The notes under the pieces: model-generated
What the model saw: only the letters and a program-made list of their open reading frames with translations
Told to the model about the DNA's origin: nothing
The model's database searches: none
Assembly: GCA_900472485.1 (NCBI GenBank)
Contig: UCII01000026.1
Span: 101,032 to 165,031 of the forward strand
Source of the DNA: Hyphomicrobiales bacterium
Lineage (GTDB): Bacteria > Pseudomonadota > Alphaproteobacteria > Rhizobiales > Rhizobiaceae
Reading direction: 5' to 3'
Length of the DNA stretch: 64,000 nt
Position numbers and translations under genes: made by a program
Part shown: in pieces, positions 51,976-60,130 of the stretch
Position numbering within the stretch: the first letter of the stretch is position 1
How the letters are laid out: every line of letters starts with the position of its first letter

Positions 51976-53355
51976 TCAGAATTCCACTGTTGCAAGTGTG
52001 GCCTCGGCCGCGGCAAACAGCGCGGCCTCGTCCAGTCCTGTGAATTCGCCGCCCTGCCAGACGATGCGTCCGTTGATCATGGTCAGATCGGTGGGCATGC
52101 CGATCCCGACCTTGGCAATGAGGCTCAGCGGGTCATGTCGCGTGCCCACATAGTCCATGCGTCGGGTATCGATCGCGAAGAGGTCGGCTGCCATACCCGG
52201 GGCAAGGCGCCCGATATCGGTGCGCCCGAGCAGGCTTGCGCCTCCGCTTGTCGCATAGCGCAGAAAATCGAGCGGGGCCGGCACGGCATGCTGACGCGTC
52301 GAGGCCGTCAGGCACTGCAGCATATAGGCGGAATGGATGCAGTGCATGAGGTTAGAATTGTCGTTCGATGCCGCTCCATCGCACCCGAGGCCGATACGCA
52401 AGCCGAAGGCCTGCATCGCCGGAATATCCGTCACTTCGGCGCCGACGAGGTAGACCGGCTCCGGACAATGGGAGACGCCGGTGCCGCTTGCCGCCATCTT
52501 GCGCAACTCGTCATGCGTCAGTTCCCAGCAATGGGCGTAGAATGCATCAGGGCCGGCAAAGCCCAATTCGGCGCAGTAATCGACCGTGCGCATGCCGTGC
52601 CGCGCCTCGATAACAGGGCTTTCGCCTTCGCCGACATGGGTGTGCATCTGCACGCCGCGATCGCGCGCCAGCGCGACCGACTCGACGAAGGTTTCGCGAT
52701 AGCAATTGACAGGCTGGCAAGGCGCGACCACCACCTGGCGCATGCTGAAGGGGCCGGCATCGTGATAACCGTCGATCAGCCGCGCGCAGTCGGCGATGAA
52801 TTCATCCGTGGTTTCTAGCATGGCGTCCGGGATCGTCGACCCCTCGGATTTCGGCAGGGTGTTGCCGCCGCGACCGGCGTGAAAGCGCATGCCAAGAAGG
52901 TCGGCCGCCTCGAACTGGCGATCGATCAGGCGCTTTCCCGCAAGGCGGGGAAAGCAATATTGATGGTCGAAGGCGGTCGTACAGCCATGTTTGATCATCT
53001 CCGCCATGGCGGTGACCGAAGAATGATAGAAGCAATCCTCCGTCAGCCGCGAGAAGATCGGATAGATGCGGTCGAGCCATTCGATGACAGAAAGCTTCGT
53101 CCAGTCGAGATCCGCCCGGTTGCGCACGAAGCACTGAAAGAAGTGGTGATGGGTGTTGACGAGCCCCGGATAGACGAACCAGCCGGATGCGTCCTGGACG
53201 ATCGTGCCCTCGGGCAGGGCATTCAGCGACAGGTTCTCGCCGATCGCCTGGATCGCCGGACCTTTGGTGAGCAGGTCGACGTTTCGGCGTACGCTCGTTC
53301 CCTTGCCCTCATCGACGATCACAGCGGCGCAATTTTTCAGGAGATAGCCGGTCAT
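51976..53355 (-). CDS. Amidohydrolase, 8-oxoguanine deaminase-like (TRZ/ATZ family)
   Basis: 459 residues with all metal ligands of the cyclic-deaminase amidohydrolases: H69 and H71 in NTHHH, H240 in MHTHVGEGE with E243, H275 in AFYAHCWE, and D326 in GLGCDGAASND. The family includes 8-oxoguanine deaminase, which makes urate, and s-triazine hydrolases. The overall layout agrees best with 8-oxoguanine/isoxanthopterin-type deaminases. Context supports a purine: a BMP-type importer downstream and a split Rieske oxygenase upstream in one operon. The exact substrate is inferred. Confidence 0.82.
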   Translation of the reverse strand: MTGYLLKNCAAVIVDEGKGTSVRRNVDLLTKGPAIQAIGENLSLNALPEGTIVQDASGWFVYPGLVNTHHHFFQCFVRNRADLDWTKLSVIEWLDRIYPIFSRLTEDCFYHSSVTAMAEMIKHGCTTAFDHQYCFPRLAGKRLIDRQFEAADLLGMRFHAGRGGNTLPKSEGSTIPDAMLETTDEFIADCARLIDGYHDAGPFSMRQVVVAPCQPVNCYRETFVESVALARDRGVQMHTHVGEGESPVIEARHGMRTVDYCAELGFAGPDAFYAHCWELTHDELRKMAASGTGVSHCPEPVYLVGAEVTDIPAMQAFGLRIGLGCDGAASNDNSNLMHCIHSAYMLQCLTASTRQHAVPAPLDFLRYATSGGASLLGRTDIGRLAPGMAADLFAIDTRRMDYVGTRHDPLSLIAKVGIGMPTDLTMINGRIVWQGGEFTGLDEAALFAAAEATLATVEF

Positions 53356-53359
53356 TTCA

Positions 53360-54016
53360 TCACGTCTCCGCTGCCGGGTGCGGATCGGGTTTCAGCTCGT
53401 GCAGGCGGTGAATGCCGGGCATTTCAATGAAACCGGGCAGGCTGCGGATGGCGCGCATCCAGAGCCGGATCAACGGGTAGGGGTCAAGCGAGATGCCGCC
53501 GTCGGGCGCAAGCGCGACATAGGGGAAACAGGCGATATCGGCTATGGTCGCCCGGCTTCCTGCGAGGAATTGCATGCCGCGCTCGCCCTGCTCGAAGAGG
53601 CCTGCTTCGAGCTCACGCAGGGCAGCAACCCCTTGCGCCTGCAATGTCTTGATATCTCCTGGTCGCAGCAGCATTTCGTGGAGCCGTGCGCCACCGAGAT
53701 TGGCTGTCAGGCGATGCGAGAAGGAGAGCCATTGCTGCACACGCGCCGCCTCCTGCGGCGAACCTTGGCCCAGCCATTCCGGCGCAGCATTGGCCGCGAG
53801 ATAGGCAAGCATGGCGGAGGATTCGGTGAGCACGAGATCGCCATCTTCGAGGATCGGGATGGAGCCTGCCGGATTGAGCGCCAGAAGCTCCGGCCCGCGA
53901 TGCCCGGCACCGGGATGGAAGTCGACCGGCCGGATGTCGAGCTTGATGCCGAGGATCGCGGCCATCAGCCGTACCTTGTAGCAACTCGGCGATAGAACAT
54001 AATCGTAGAGCTTCAT
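53360..54016 (-). CDS. Glutathione S-transferase-like protein (possible oxygenase partner)
   Basis: 218 residues from the ATG at 54016, overlapping the oxygenase stop by ATGA. N-terminal thioredoxin-like domain (MKLYDYVLSPSCYKVRLMAAILG, GSIPILEDGDLVLTESSAML) and an all-helical C-terminal domain (~85-205). GST folds normally bind glutathione, but in methylxanthine N7-demethylase the GST-like NdmE is a structural partner of the Rieske-less oxygenase NdmC. The same neighbour pair is seen here, so a structural role is a real option. Confidence 0.85.
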   Translation of the reverse strand: MKLYDYVLSPSCYKVRLMAAILGIKLDIRPVDFHPGAGHRGPELLALNPAGSIPILEDGDLVLTESSAMLAYLAANAAPEWLGQGSPQEAARVQQWLSFSHRLTANLGGARLHEMLLRPGDIKTLQAQGVAALRELEAGLFEQGERGMQFLAGSRATIADIACFPYVALAPDGGISLDPYPLIRLWMRAIRSLPGFIEMPGIHRLHELKPDPHPAAET

Positions 54017-54861
54017 TGTGCGACCAACTGTGCGCCGTAGGTATAGTTGTGGCGCTTCAGCCATCGCCGATAGGCGACCGAGGTGAGGTCGGCCCTTGTC
54101 GGAATTTCCATGCCGGGATCGAGCGGGAGAAGCGCGGGGATCTGGTTCTCGAGGATCGAACGATCCTGCAGGAAGATCGTCTGTTGAAAGTGGATGAGGT
54201 CCGTCATCGGCGTTTCATCATCGAAGAGCGCCATCCACGGCCATACGTCGCAAAGGTCTTCGGCAAGAGGCTGGACGAACAAGGTGATGACGTCCCATTC
54301 GCTGGGGCGCGGAGGGCATGTCTTGTAGAGGACGGAACAGGTCGGGGCCGGCACGCGGTACATGTATTCAGTCGTGATGCCGCCGGTTGCTGACTTGGCA
54401 GCCTGCGGCTGGTAGAATTTTACCTGCGTTGCCCAGACTTCATCGACGCTCTCGCGGATCTCGACCTTGTAGTTTTCGACCTCCGTATGTGGCTCTGCGC
54501 CGAGGATGTCGGTGTGGACAAAGGGAAAATGCGCGATGTCGAGAAAGTTCTCCACGGCACGCAGCGGCGAACAGCGCACGCGAACGACGCCGACATCGAC
54601 GAAGCGGCGACCCGGCTGGTCGGCCTCCGGAATGGCAAAAAGCTCCTTCTCCGGCGTTCCGAGGGAGGACCAGACATGGCCGTACTGGACGCGAATGGGG
54701 AGGGTTCTTCCTTCGGCGGTCGTCACGCGGGCATTGCCATCCTGATCGCGGGCGACCTCGATCGCCTCGCCCATCAGCCAGGTCCTGTTTCCCTTCTCGC
54801 TGAGTTGGCTGAAGAGGCCGACCGGATACCATTCATCGATCATCGCGCCGCCATTCATCAT
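54013..54861 (-). CDS. Rieske-type oxygenase catalytic subunit lacking the Rieske cluster (NdmC-like)
   Basis: 282 residues. It starts like a full ring-hydroxylating oxygenase (WYPVGLFSQL, TWLMGEAIEVARDQDG, residues 11-42), but the ~50-residue [2Fe-2S] loop with CxH and CxxH is absent: the chain turns straight into RTLPIRVQYGHVWSSLG (52-68). The mononuclear iron site is intact: Asn105, Asp108 bridging, His111 and His116 in NFLDIAHFPFVH, and the third-ligand Asp in FLQDRSILENQ. Electrons must come from another protein, probably the Rieske protein encoded upstream, whose stop it overlaps. The architecture matches NdmC (7-methylxanthine demethylase). Confidence 0.85.
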   Translation of the reverse strand: MMNGGAMIDEWYPVGLFSQLSEKGNRTWLMGEAIEVARDQDGNARVTTAEGRTLPIRVQYGHVWSSLGTPEKELFAIPEADQPGRRFVDVGVVRVRCSPLRAVENFLDIAHFPFVHTDILGAEPHTEVENYKVEIRESVDEVWATQVKFYQPQAAKSATGGITTEYMYRVPAPTCSVLYKTCPPRPSEWDVITLFVQPLAEDLCDVWPWMALFDDETPMTDLIHFQQTIFLQDRSILENQIPALLPLDPGMEIPTRADLTSVAYRRWLKRHNYTYGAQLVAQ

Positions 54862-55499
54862 GCACTCTCCCTTTGGCGCTCTTCCGCCGTGCGGCGGATG
54901 GATTCGACAATCCGGGATGCTGCAACGCGATCTGCCGGGCTGCGATCCCTATCGATCATGAGAAGAATGAGCGTATGCTTTTCCTGTGGCGCCAGCAGCA
55001 GCCCGATCCAGAGAGATTGAGGCAAGCGGATCAGTCCTCTCGCATCGATCTTCGCCCCTGCGGCCGCCTCGATTGCCGCGACATCCCCTTCCACGCTCAG
55101 AGAGCGTAACGGGACAAGCTCGTCGAGCTGCGGAGGCTGCGTTGTCGGTTGTCCGACGGCTGCCCATAAGATACCGCCCGCTTCTTCGATCTGCTGGACG
55201 GCGACGCGGATGGTTTCCGGGGGAAGCAGATCCGGATGGGCGGGAATGCGAATGCATCCGCCTGACAGCGAATAGCTCCAACCGTGATATATGCAGGACA
55301 GCGCTTCGCCGCGGACGAAGCCATGCGACAATCTCATTCCGCGATGCGGACAGCGATCGGAAGATGCAGTTGCGCGGCCCGACTGACTGCGCCATAGGGC
55401 AATCGGGCCAACCGATGTCCAGGCCGGTATGACGGTTCCTGGCGGCAGATCAGAGGAAAGGGCGACTGGCGCCCAGGATCCGATCCCATCAAATGGCAT
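54858..55499 (-). CDS. Stand-alone Rieske [2Fe-2S] protein
   Basis: 213 residues. The first ~110 form a Rieske domain of the oxygenase type, with ligands Cys50, His52 (CPHRG) and Cys69, His72 (CIYHGW). No membrane helix or signal is present, so it is not a bc1 Rieske. The C-terminal 100 residues are unassigned; a strand (GLLLAPQEKHTLILLMI) and a final helix may be a leftover of an oxygenase fold. It is the first gene of an eight-gene operon and is the obvious electron donor for the Rieske-less oxygenase next to it. No reductase gene is in the operon. Confidence 0.88.
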   Translation of the reverse strand: MPFDGIGSWAPVALSSDLPPGTVIPAWTSVGPIALWRSQSGRATASSDRCPHRGMRLSHGFVRGEALSCIYHGWSYSLSGGCIRIPAHPDLLPPETIRVAVQQIEEAGGILWAAVGQPTTQPPQLDELVPLRSLSVEGDVAAIEAAAGAKIDARGLIRLPQSLWIGLLLAPQEKHTLILLMIDRDRSPADRVAASRIVESIRRTAEERQRESA

Positions 55500-55638
55500 A
55501 GCCTTAACTCTCTTAATTTCACCAATGGCTTAGCGCCGCTGGTCATAGGCAGGCGCCGATGCCTGCATCCCCGTAGCGCTTAAAGGTTTTGCATAAATAA
55601 TTCGCATTGGCAACAATGATTAAATAAAAGGCAATAGA

Positions 55639-55992
55639 TCAGGAATTCCTAAGATGCGATGTTTCCGGCCCATTCATGACCCTGCGCTGAATCTCGTCTA
55701 CCCAGACGTCGATCGGACCGAGTGAGCAGCCCATTTCCAGCATGTCGATCAGTTCCACAGGCCCGGTGACCTCAAGTTCGATCCGGTCCACATCGGAATG
55801 GAAAAACCTCTGCGAAAGCCCGAGCTTATTGGCGTGACGCTGGATCCAGGGGACGAATGAGGCTGCGTTAAGGTCGCCCAGTATCGTCATGCGCTCCCGA
55901 AATTCACCTTGCGGCACGTGCATTCGCCAATGATCCTTGCCTTGCATCAAGATGACAGAATAACCGCTTCGCGGGTTTGCGAAAGGGGTCAT
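55639..55992 (-). CDS. Acylphosphatase-fold protein, probably catalytically degenerate
   Basis: 117 residues from the ATG at 55992 (start uncertain; the frame is open further upstream). The core MTILGDLNAASFVPWIQRHANKLGLS... and EVTGPVELIDML...LGPIDVWVDEIQ follow the acylphosphatase pattern. However, the catalytic Arg of the GxVQGVxFR loop is replaced (AASFVPW) and the catalytic Asn position reads His. It is the last gene of the peptide-importer/pip operon, after a strong hairpin. It may be a small binding or regulatory protein. Confidence 0.6.
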   Translation of the reverse strand: MTPFANPRSGYSVILMQGKDHWRMHVPQGEFRERMTILGDLNAASFVPWIQRHANKLGLSQRFFHSDVDRIELEVTGPVELIDMLEMGCSLGPIDVWVDEIQRRVMNGPETSHLRNS

Positions 55993-56005
55993 CTTACAAA
56001 GCTGT

Positions 56006-56033
56006 GCTCCGCTGTCCTTGTGGACAGCGGAGC
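56006..56033 (-). terminator. Strong hairpin after the peptide-binding-protein gene
   Basis: Perfect 12-bp stem (GCTCCGCTGTCC / GGACAGCGGAGC) with a 4-base loop, 12 bp after the stop of the binding protein on the minus strand. No U-run. It is either a partial terminator or an mRNA 3'-end stabiliser before the acylphosphatase-like gene. Confidence 0.65.
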
Positions 56034-56044
56034 TTGAGGCTGTG

Positions 56045-57559
56045 TCAATTCTTGACCGTATCTTCCAGGAAGAAGCGGCCGAGCGGGTTTTGATGGAAGT
56101 TATCGATGTTCTTGCGCGCAACGTTGATATAAGGGCTGTAGTAAAGGTCGATCCAGTTGACGTCGTCCTTTGCCATCTTCTGCAGGTCGATATACATCTG
56201 CTCGCGCTTCTTCGGGTCCAGCTCTAGCCGCGCTTTGGCGACGAGATCCTTTACCGCATCGTTCCTGTAGTTGGTCATATAGTTGTTGTTGGAATCGTGG
56301 CCGAGAACGAATGTCGTCTTCTGGTCCGGATCGAGGATATCATTGGTCCAGTAGTTGACGGAAATGTCGTAGTCACCAGCGATGGTCATATCCCATTCCT
56401 GGCTCGGATCGACCTTCTGCAGGTTGGCGGTAATGCCGGCCTTGGCAAGCTGCTGCTGCACCAGGACGGCGGTCTGCTCATCCACTTCATCGCCGGCGCG
56501 AATGAGGTATTTTAACGTCAGATTGGAGACGCCTGCTGCCGAAAGCATCTGCTTGGCCTTCTCCGGATCGTAGGGGCGTTGCGGATTATCCGCATAGTAA
56601 TACAAGGCGCCTTTGGGAATGTAGGAATTGGCGACGGTGCCCTGATGGAAGGTAACGGCGTCGACGATCGCCTTCTTGTCGATCGCCATGTCCAGGGCCT
56701 GGCGGACTTCCTTCTTGCCGAGGTCGCCATGGGAATGATTGATCAGCAGGTGATCCTCACGCGTGGAGGGATCGATCAGCACATTGAGGTTTGGGTCCTT
56801 TTTCAGCTCTTCGACGCGCGAGAACGGCACGAAAATGGCGGTATCGAGCTGGCCGGCCTGCACGTTCAGCATCCGGGTATTGTCGTCCGGTACCGAGATC
56901 CATTCGACGCCGTCGAGCTTGACGCGGTCGGCCTGCCAGAAATTCGGGTTCTTCTTCAGGATGATGCGATCGCCGCGGCGCCACTCCTCGACGGAGAAGG
57001 CGCCGGAGGCGATCGGCTTTTCCGCATAGGCATCCGGCCCCATCGATTCCATCCCGGCCTTCGAGATGACCGATGCGTTCGGCAACGCCAGTGTCGAAAG
57101 GAAAGGCGCCGATGCATGTTTGAGCTTGATCGTCAGCGTGTGCGGATCAGTCGCGACGGCGGTATCTATCACCTTGTATGAGTCGCTCCAGAGCGATGCC
57201 TTGTCGTCGCGGATGCGCAGCAGGCTGAAGGCTGCATCGTCAGCCGTCAGCGGCGAACCATCGGAAAATTTCGCGTCGCGAATCTTGAAAACATAGGTCA
57301 AGCCGTCATCCGAGGTCGTCCAGCTTTCTGCGAGACCAGGCTCCAGCTTCGTGCCCGTCTTGTCGACGCGCACCAGCACGTCGTAAACGTTGGAGAACAC
57401 CCAGTTGTCGATATTCTGCGCCGTCTTGATCGGATCGAACGTCGTCGAGTCCTCGCGGCGGCCGATGGTCAGTACGCCGGCCGCTTCTGCATAGCTCGCG
57501 CTCAGCGTCACGCCGGCGAGAATAGCGGCAAGCCCGATTGTCTTCCATTTGTTGGTCAT
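56045..57559 (-). CDS. Peptide-type ABC substrate-binding protein (SBP family 5)
   Basis: 504 residues from the ATG at 57559, with GAAGGGA upstream. Signal peptide KWKTIGLAAILAGVTLSASYAEA, then an SBP_bac_5 body (VLTIGRREDSTTFDPIKTAQNID, YVFKIRDAKFSDGSPLTADDAAFSLLRI, PIASGAFSVEEWRRGD, GKKEVRQALDMAIDKKA). In the PipR system of Pseudomonas, a binding protein of this class delivers the plant-derived inducer. Here it is in the operon that also encodes a proline iminopeptidase and diverges from the LuxR solo. Confidence 0.92.
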   Translation of the reverse strand: MTNKWKTIGLAAILAGVTLSASYAEAAGVLTIGRREDSTTFDPIKTAQNIDNWVFSNVYDVLVRVDKTGTKLEPGLAESWTTSDDGLTYVFKIRDAKFSDGSPLTADDAAFSLLRIRDDKASLWSDSYKVIDTAVATDPHTLTIKLKHASAPFLSTLALPNASVISKAGMESMGPDAYAEKPIASGAFSVEEWRRGDRIILKKNPNFWQADRVKLDGVEWISVPDDNTRMLNVQAGQLDTAIFVPFSRVEELKKDPNLNVLIDPSTREDHLLINHSHGDLGKKEVRQALDMAIDKKAIVDAVTFHQGTVANSYIPKGALYYYADNPQRPYDPEKAKQMLSAAGVSNLTLKYLIRAGDEVDEQTAVLVQQQLAKAGITANLQKVDPSQEWDMTIAGDYDISVNYWTNDILDPDQKTTFVLGHDSNNNYMTNYRNDAVKDLVAKARLELDPKKREQMYIDLQKMAKDDVNWIDLYYSPYINVARKNIDNFHQNPLGRFFLEDTVKN

Positions 57560-57578
57560 GAAGTCGTTCCCTTCGTTG

Positions 57579-59282
57579 TTATCGCATGCGTTTGGCTGAT
57601 TGGGTCTGCCCGGCCTGTGCCGCGTCGCGTTCGCCATGCAAGGGCCTGTCCGGATCGATATCGGGAATGGCTGCAATGAGCGCTGCGGTATAGGCATGTT
57701 TCGGGTGGGAAAAGATCTCCGGCGAGCGGCCTTCCTCGACGATCTCGCCGCGATACATCACGACGGTCCGCTCACAGAGATTGCGCACGATGGCGAGGTC
57801 GTGGGCAATGAAGATCAAGGTCAGGTTCATCCTGCGCGTCAGTTCACGGAAGAGATCGATAATCTGTGCCTGGATGGTGACATCGAGTGCTGCCACGCAT
57901 TCGTCGGCGATGATAAGCTTCGGGTCGACCGCAAGTGCCCTTGCAATGCCGGCGCGCTGACATTGGCCGCCGCTCATGCTGCGCGGCTTGCGATCGGCGA
58001 ATTCGCGTTCCAGCCCGACGAGATCGAGCAACTCACCGATGCGAGCGGGGATGTCAGCCTTTGCGATCTTGCCCTGGACTTTCAGCACCTCGGCAAGCGT
58101 CTGGCCGATCGTCAGACGCGGGTTGAGCGCGTTGAAGGGGTCCTGGAAGACCATGGCTGTTTCGCGCCGGAGCCTTGCGAGGCCAGCGCTCTTCTGCTGG
58201 GTCAGATCGACACCGTCGAAGGTGACATGGCCGGAGGAAATCGAGGTAAGACCGAGAATTGCACGGGCAAGCGTGCTCTTGCCGCTGCCGGATTCTCCGA
58301 CAATGCCGATGGTTTCGCCCGGCATGACCTGCAGGCTGACGCCGGAAACGGCGCTGACCGTCTTTGCGCCGCTGCCCTTGAAGAAACCGCCGCCGACTCT
58401 GAAGTCGACACGCAGGTCATCGATTTCGAGAAGCGGCTTGGCTGACCTCTCCGGCCTTATGGGTTCCGGCTGCGTCGTCGCCGCTTCGTCGGGCAGGGAA
58501 GGGTGGCTGTTGATCAGATCGATCGTATAGGGATTTTCAGGCCGGCTGAGGATCGTCCTTTTGGGACCCTGTTCGAGCAGCCGGCCGCCGCGCATGACGG
58601 CGATCCTGTCGCAGGTCTGAGCGACGATGCCGAGATCATGGGTGATGAGGATGATCGAAAGCCCGCGCTTGTCGCGAATGTCGATCAACAGCCGGAGGAT
58701 TTGCGCCTGGATGGTGACGTCGAGCGCCGTCGTCGGCTCATCGGCGATCAGGATCTTCGGATTGCAGGAGAGTGCGACGCCGATCATGGCACGTTGCCGC
58801 ATCCCACCGGAAAACTCGTGCGGATAGCTGTCATACTGTCTTTTGGGATCAGGAAAGCCGACCTGCTCCAGGATCTCGGTTGCGGCTGCGCGCGCCTCGC
58901 GCGTTTTGAGCCCCTGATGGTAGCGGATGCCTTCGGCGATCTGGTCGCCGATGCGCATGACGGGATCGAGATGGCTCGTCGGATTCTGGAAGATCATGCC
59001 GATCTCGCCGCCACGCACCTCAAGCATCTCGGCATCGCTGATTTCCGTGAGCTCCCGCCCTTGGAGCCGGATGGAGCCACTTTCGATCTTCAGACGCGAC
59101 GAGGGTAGCAGCCGCACCAGCGAGCGGCACAGGAGGCTCTTGCCCGAGCCGCTCTCGCCGACGAGGCCGAGAATCTCGCCCTTGCCGAGATCGAGCGAAA
59201 CGCCATCGATCAGCGTGCGTTCACCGCCGTCGAGATGGGCCTTGATCACGAGGTCTCGAACGGAGAGTAGGGGCTCGCTCAT
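57579..59282 (-). CDS. Double-ATPase peptide ABC transporter protein (DppD-DppF fusion)
   Basis: 567 residues with two nucleotide-binding domains. First: GESGSGKSL, FSGGMRQRAM and ILIADEPTTALDV. Second: GESGSGKST, MSGGQCQRAG and LIIADECVAALDV. Oligopeptide-type tails follow each (ENPYTIDLINSHP, KHAYTAALIAAIP). Overlaps the permease stop by ATGA. Serves the two permeases upstream in the operon. Confidence 0.93.
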   Translation of the reverse strand: MSEPLLSVRDLVIKAHLDGGERTLIDGVSLDLGKGEILGLVGESGSGKSLLCRSLVRLLPSSRLKIESGSIRLQGRELTEISDAEMLEVRGGEIGMIFQNPTSHLDPVMRIGDQIAEGIRYHQGLKTREARAAATEILEQVGFPDPKRQYDSYPHEFSGGMRQRAMIGVALSCNPKILIADEPTTALDVTIQAQILRLLIDIRDKRGLSIILITHDLGIVAQTCDRIAVMRGGRLLEQGPKRTILSRPENPYTIDLINSHPSLPDEAATTQPEPIRPERSAKPLLEIDDLRVDFRVGGGFFKGSGAKTVSAVSGVSLQVMPGETIGIVGESGSGKSTLARAILGLTSISSGHVTFDGVDLTQQKSAGLARLRRETAMVFQDPFNALNPRLTIGQTLAEVLKVQGKIAKADIPARIGELLDLVGLEREFADRKPRSMSGGQCQRAGIARALAVDPKLIIADECVAALDVTIQAQIIDLFRELTRRMNLTLIFIAHDLAIVRNLCERTVVMYRGEIVEEGRSPEIFSHPKHAYTAALIAAIPDIDPDRPLHGERDAAQAGQTQSAKRMR

Positions 59283-60130
59283 TCATGCACCCCCAGCAGC
59301 TCGCCGAGCGCGTCGCCCAGCATGCTGAAGCCGAAGGCGAGGCAGACGATGGAAAGGCCGGGAAACAGCGTGATCCACCACGCCGTGGTGATGAAGCTCT
59401 GGCCCTCTGCCACCATGACACCCCATTCGGCAAGCGGCGGCTGAACACCGAGGCCGAGATAGCTGACGGCCGCACCGCTCAGGAGCACCAGCACTGCATC
59501 TGACATCGAAAAGACGATCGAACCGGCAATGGCGTTCGGCAGCAGATGGCGAAACATGATGCGGGGACGGCTGAAGCCGAGGCTGACGGCAGCAACAGCA
59601 TAATCGCTGCCTTTCAGCACCAGCATCTGCGCGCGGATAAGGCGGGCATAGGATACCCAACCCACGAGCGCCATGGCGATATAGAAGCTGCTCAGTCCCG
59701 GTCCCAGGATAGCGATGATCGCCAGCATCAGCACAAGGAAGGGAAAGGCCAAGATGATGTCGACGATGCGCATGAAGAGCGCATCGACAATGCCGCCGAA
59801 AAAGCCGGCGATGGTGCCGACCGTCGTGCCGATCAGAAAGGGGAAAAGCACGCCGATGACGGCGATCTGCAGATCGATGCGCGCACCCCAGATGACGCGC
59901 GAAAGAATGTCGCGCCCGAAATTGTCCGTGCCGAACGGATGCAGGAACGACGGTGCCTGCAGACGCATGTCGGCATTCTGGAAGATTGGGTTAGAGGGCG
60001 CGACAAGTGGCGCAAAGATTGCCAGAAGAAGGAAGAACAGAAGGATGCCGCCGCCGAGCGTCAGCGTCAGGTGCTTTCCCAAAAATCTGTTCCATCCGAG
60101 GAATGTGGTCGCTGTCGTGTCGATGCTCAT
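59279..60130 (-). CDS. Peptide-type ABC permease (DppC-like)
   Basis: 283 residues, about six helices, HPFGTDNFGRDILSRVIWGARIDLQIA and the EAA-loop QMLVLKGSDYAVAAVSLGFSRPRIMFRHLLPN. It overlaps both neighbours by four bases, so the transporter genes are translationally coupled. Forms the channel with the DppB-like protein. Confidence 0.93.
   Translation of the reverse strand: MSIDTTATTFLGWNRFLGKHLTLTLGGGILLFFLLLAIFAPLVAPSNPIFQNADMRLQAPSFLHPFGTDNFGRDILSRVIWGARIDLQIAVIGVLFPFLIGTTVGTIAGFFGGIVDALFMRIVDIILAFPFLVLMLAIIAILGPGLSSFYIAMALVGWVSYARLIRAQMLVLKGSDYAVAAVSLGFSRPRIMFRHLLPNAIAGSIVFSMSDAVLVLLSGAAVSYLGLGVQPPLAEWGVMVAEGQSFITTAWWITLFPGLSIVCLAFGFSMLGDALGELLGVHE

Noticed and set aside
54013..55499. 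The split Rieske oxygenase being a frameshifted single gene
   Set aside because: The catalytic subunit has its own oxygenase N-terminal strands and its own start overlapping the upstream stop; the Rieske protein has an extra C-terminal 100 residues. One indel cannot join them into a normal alpha subunit.
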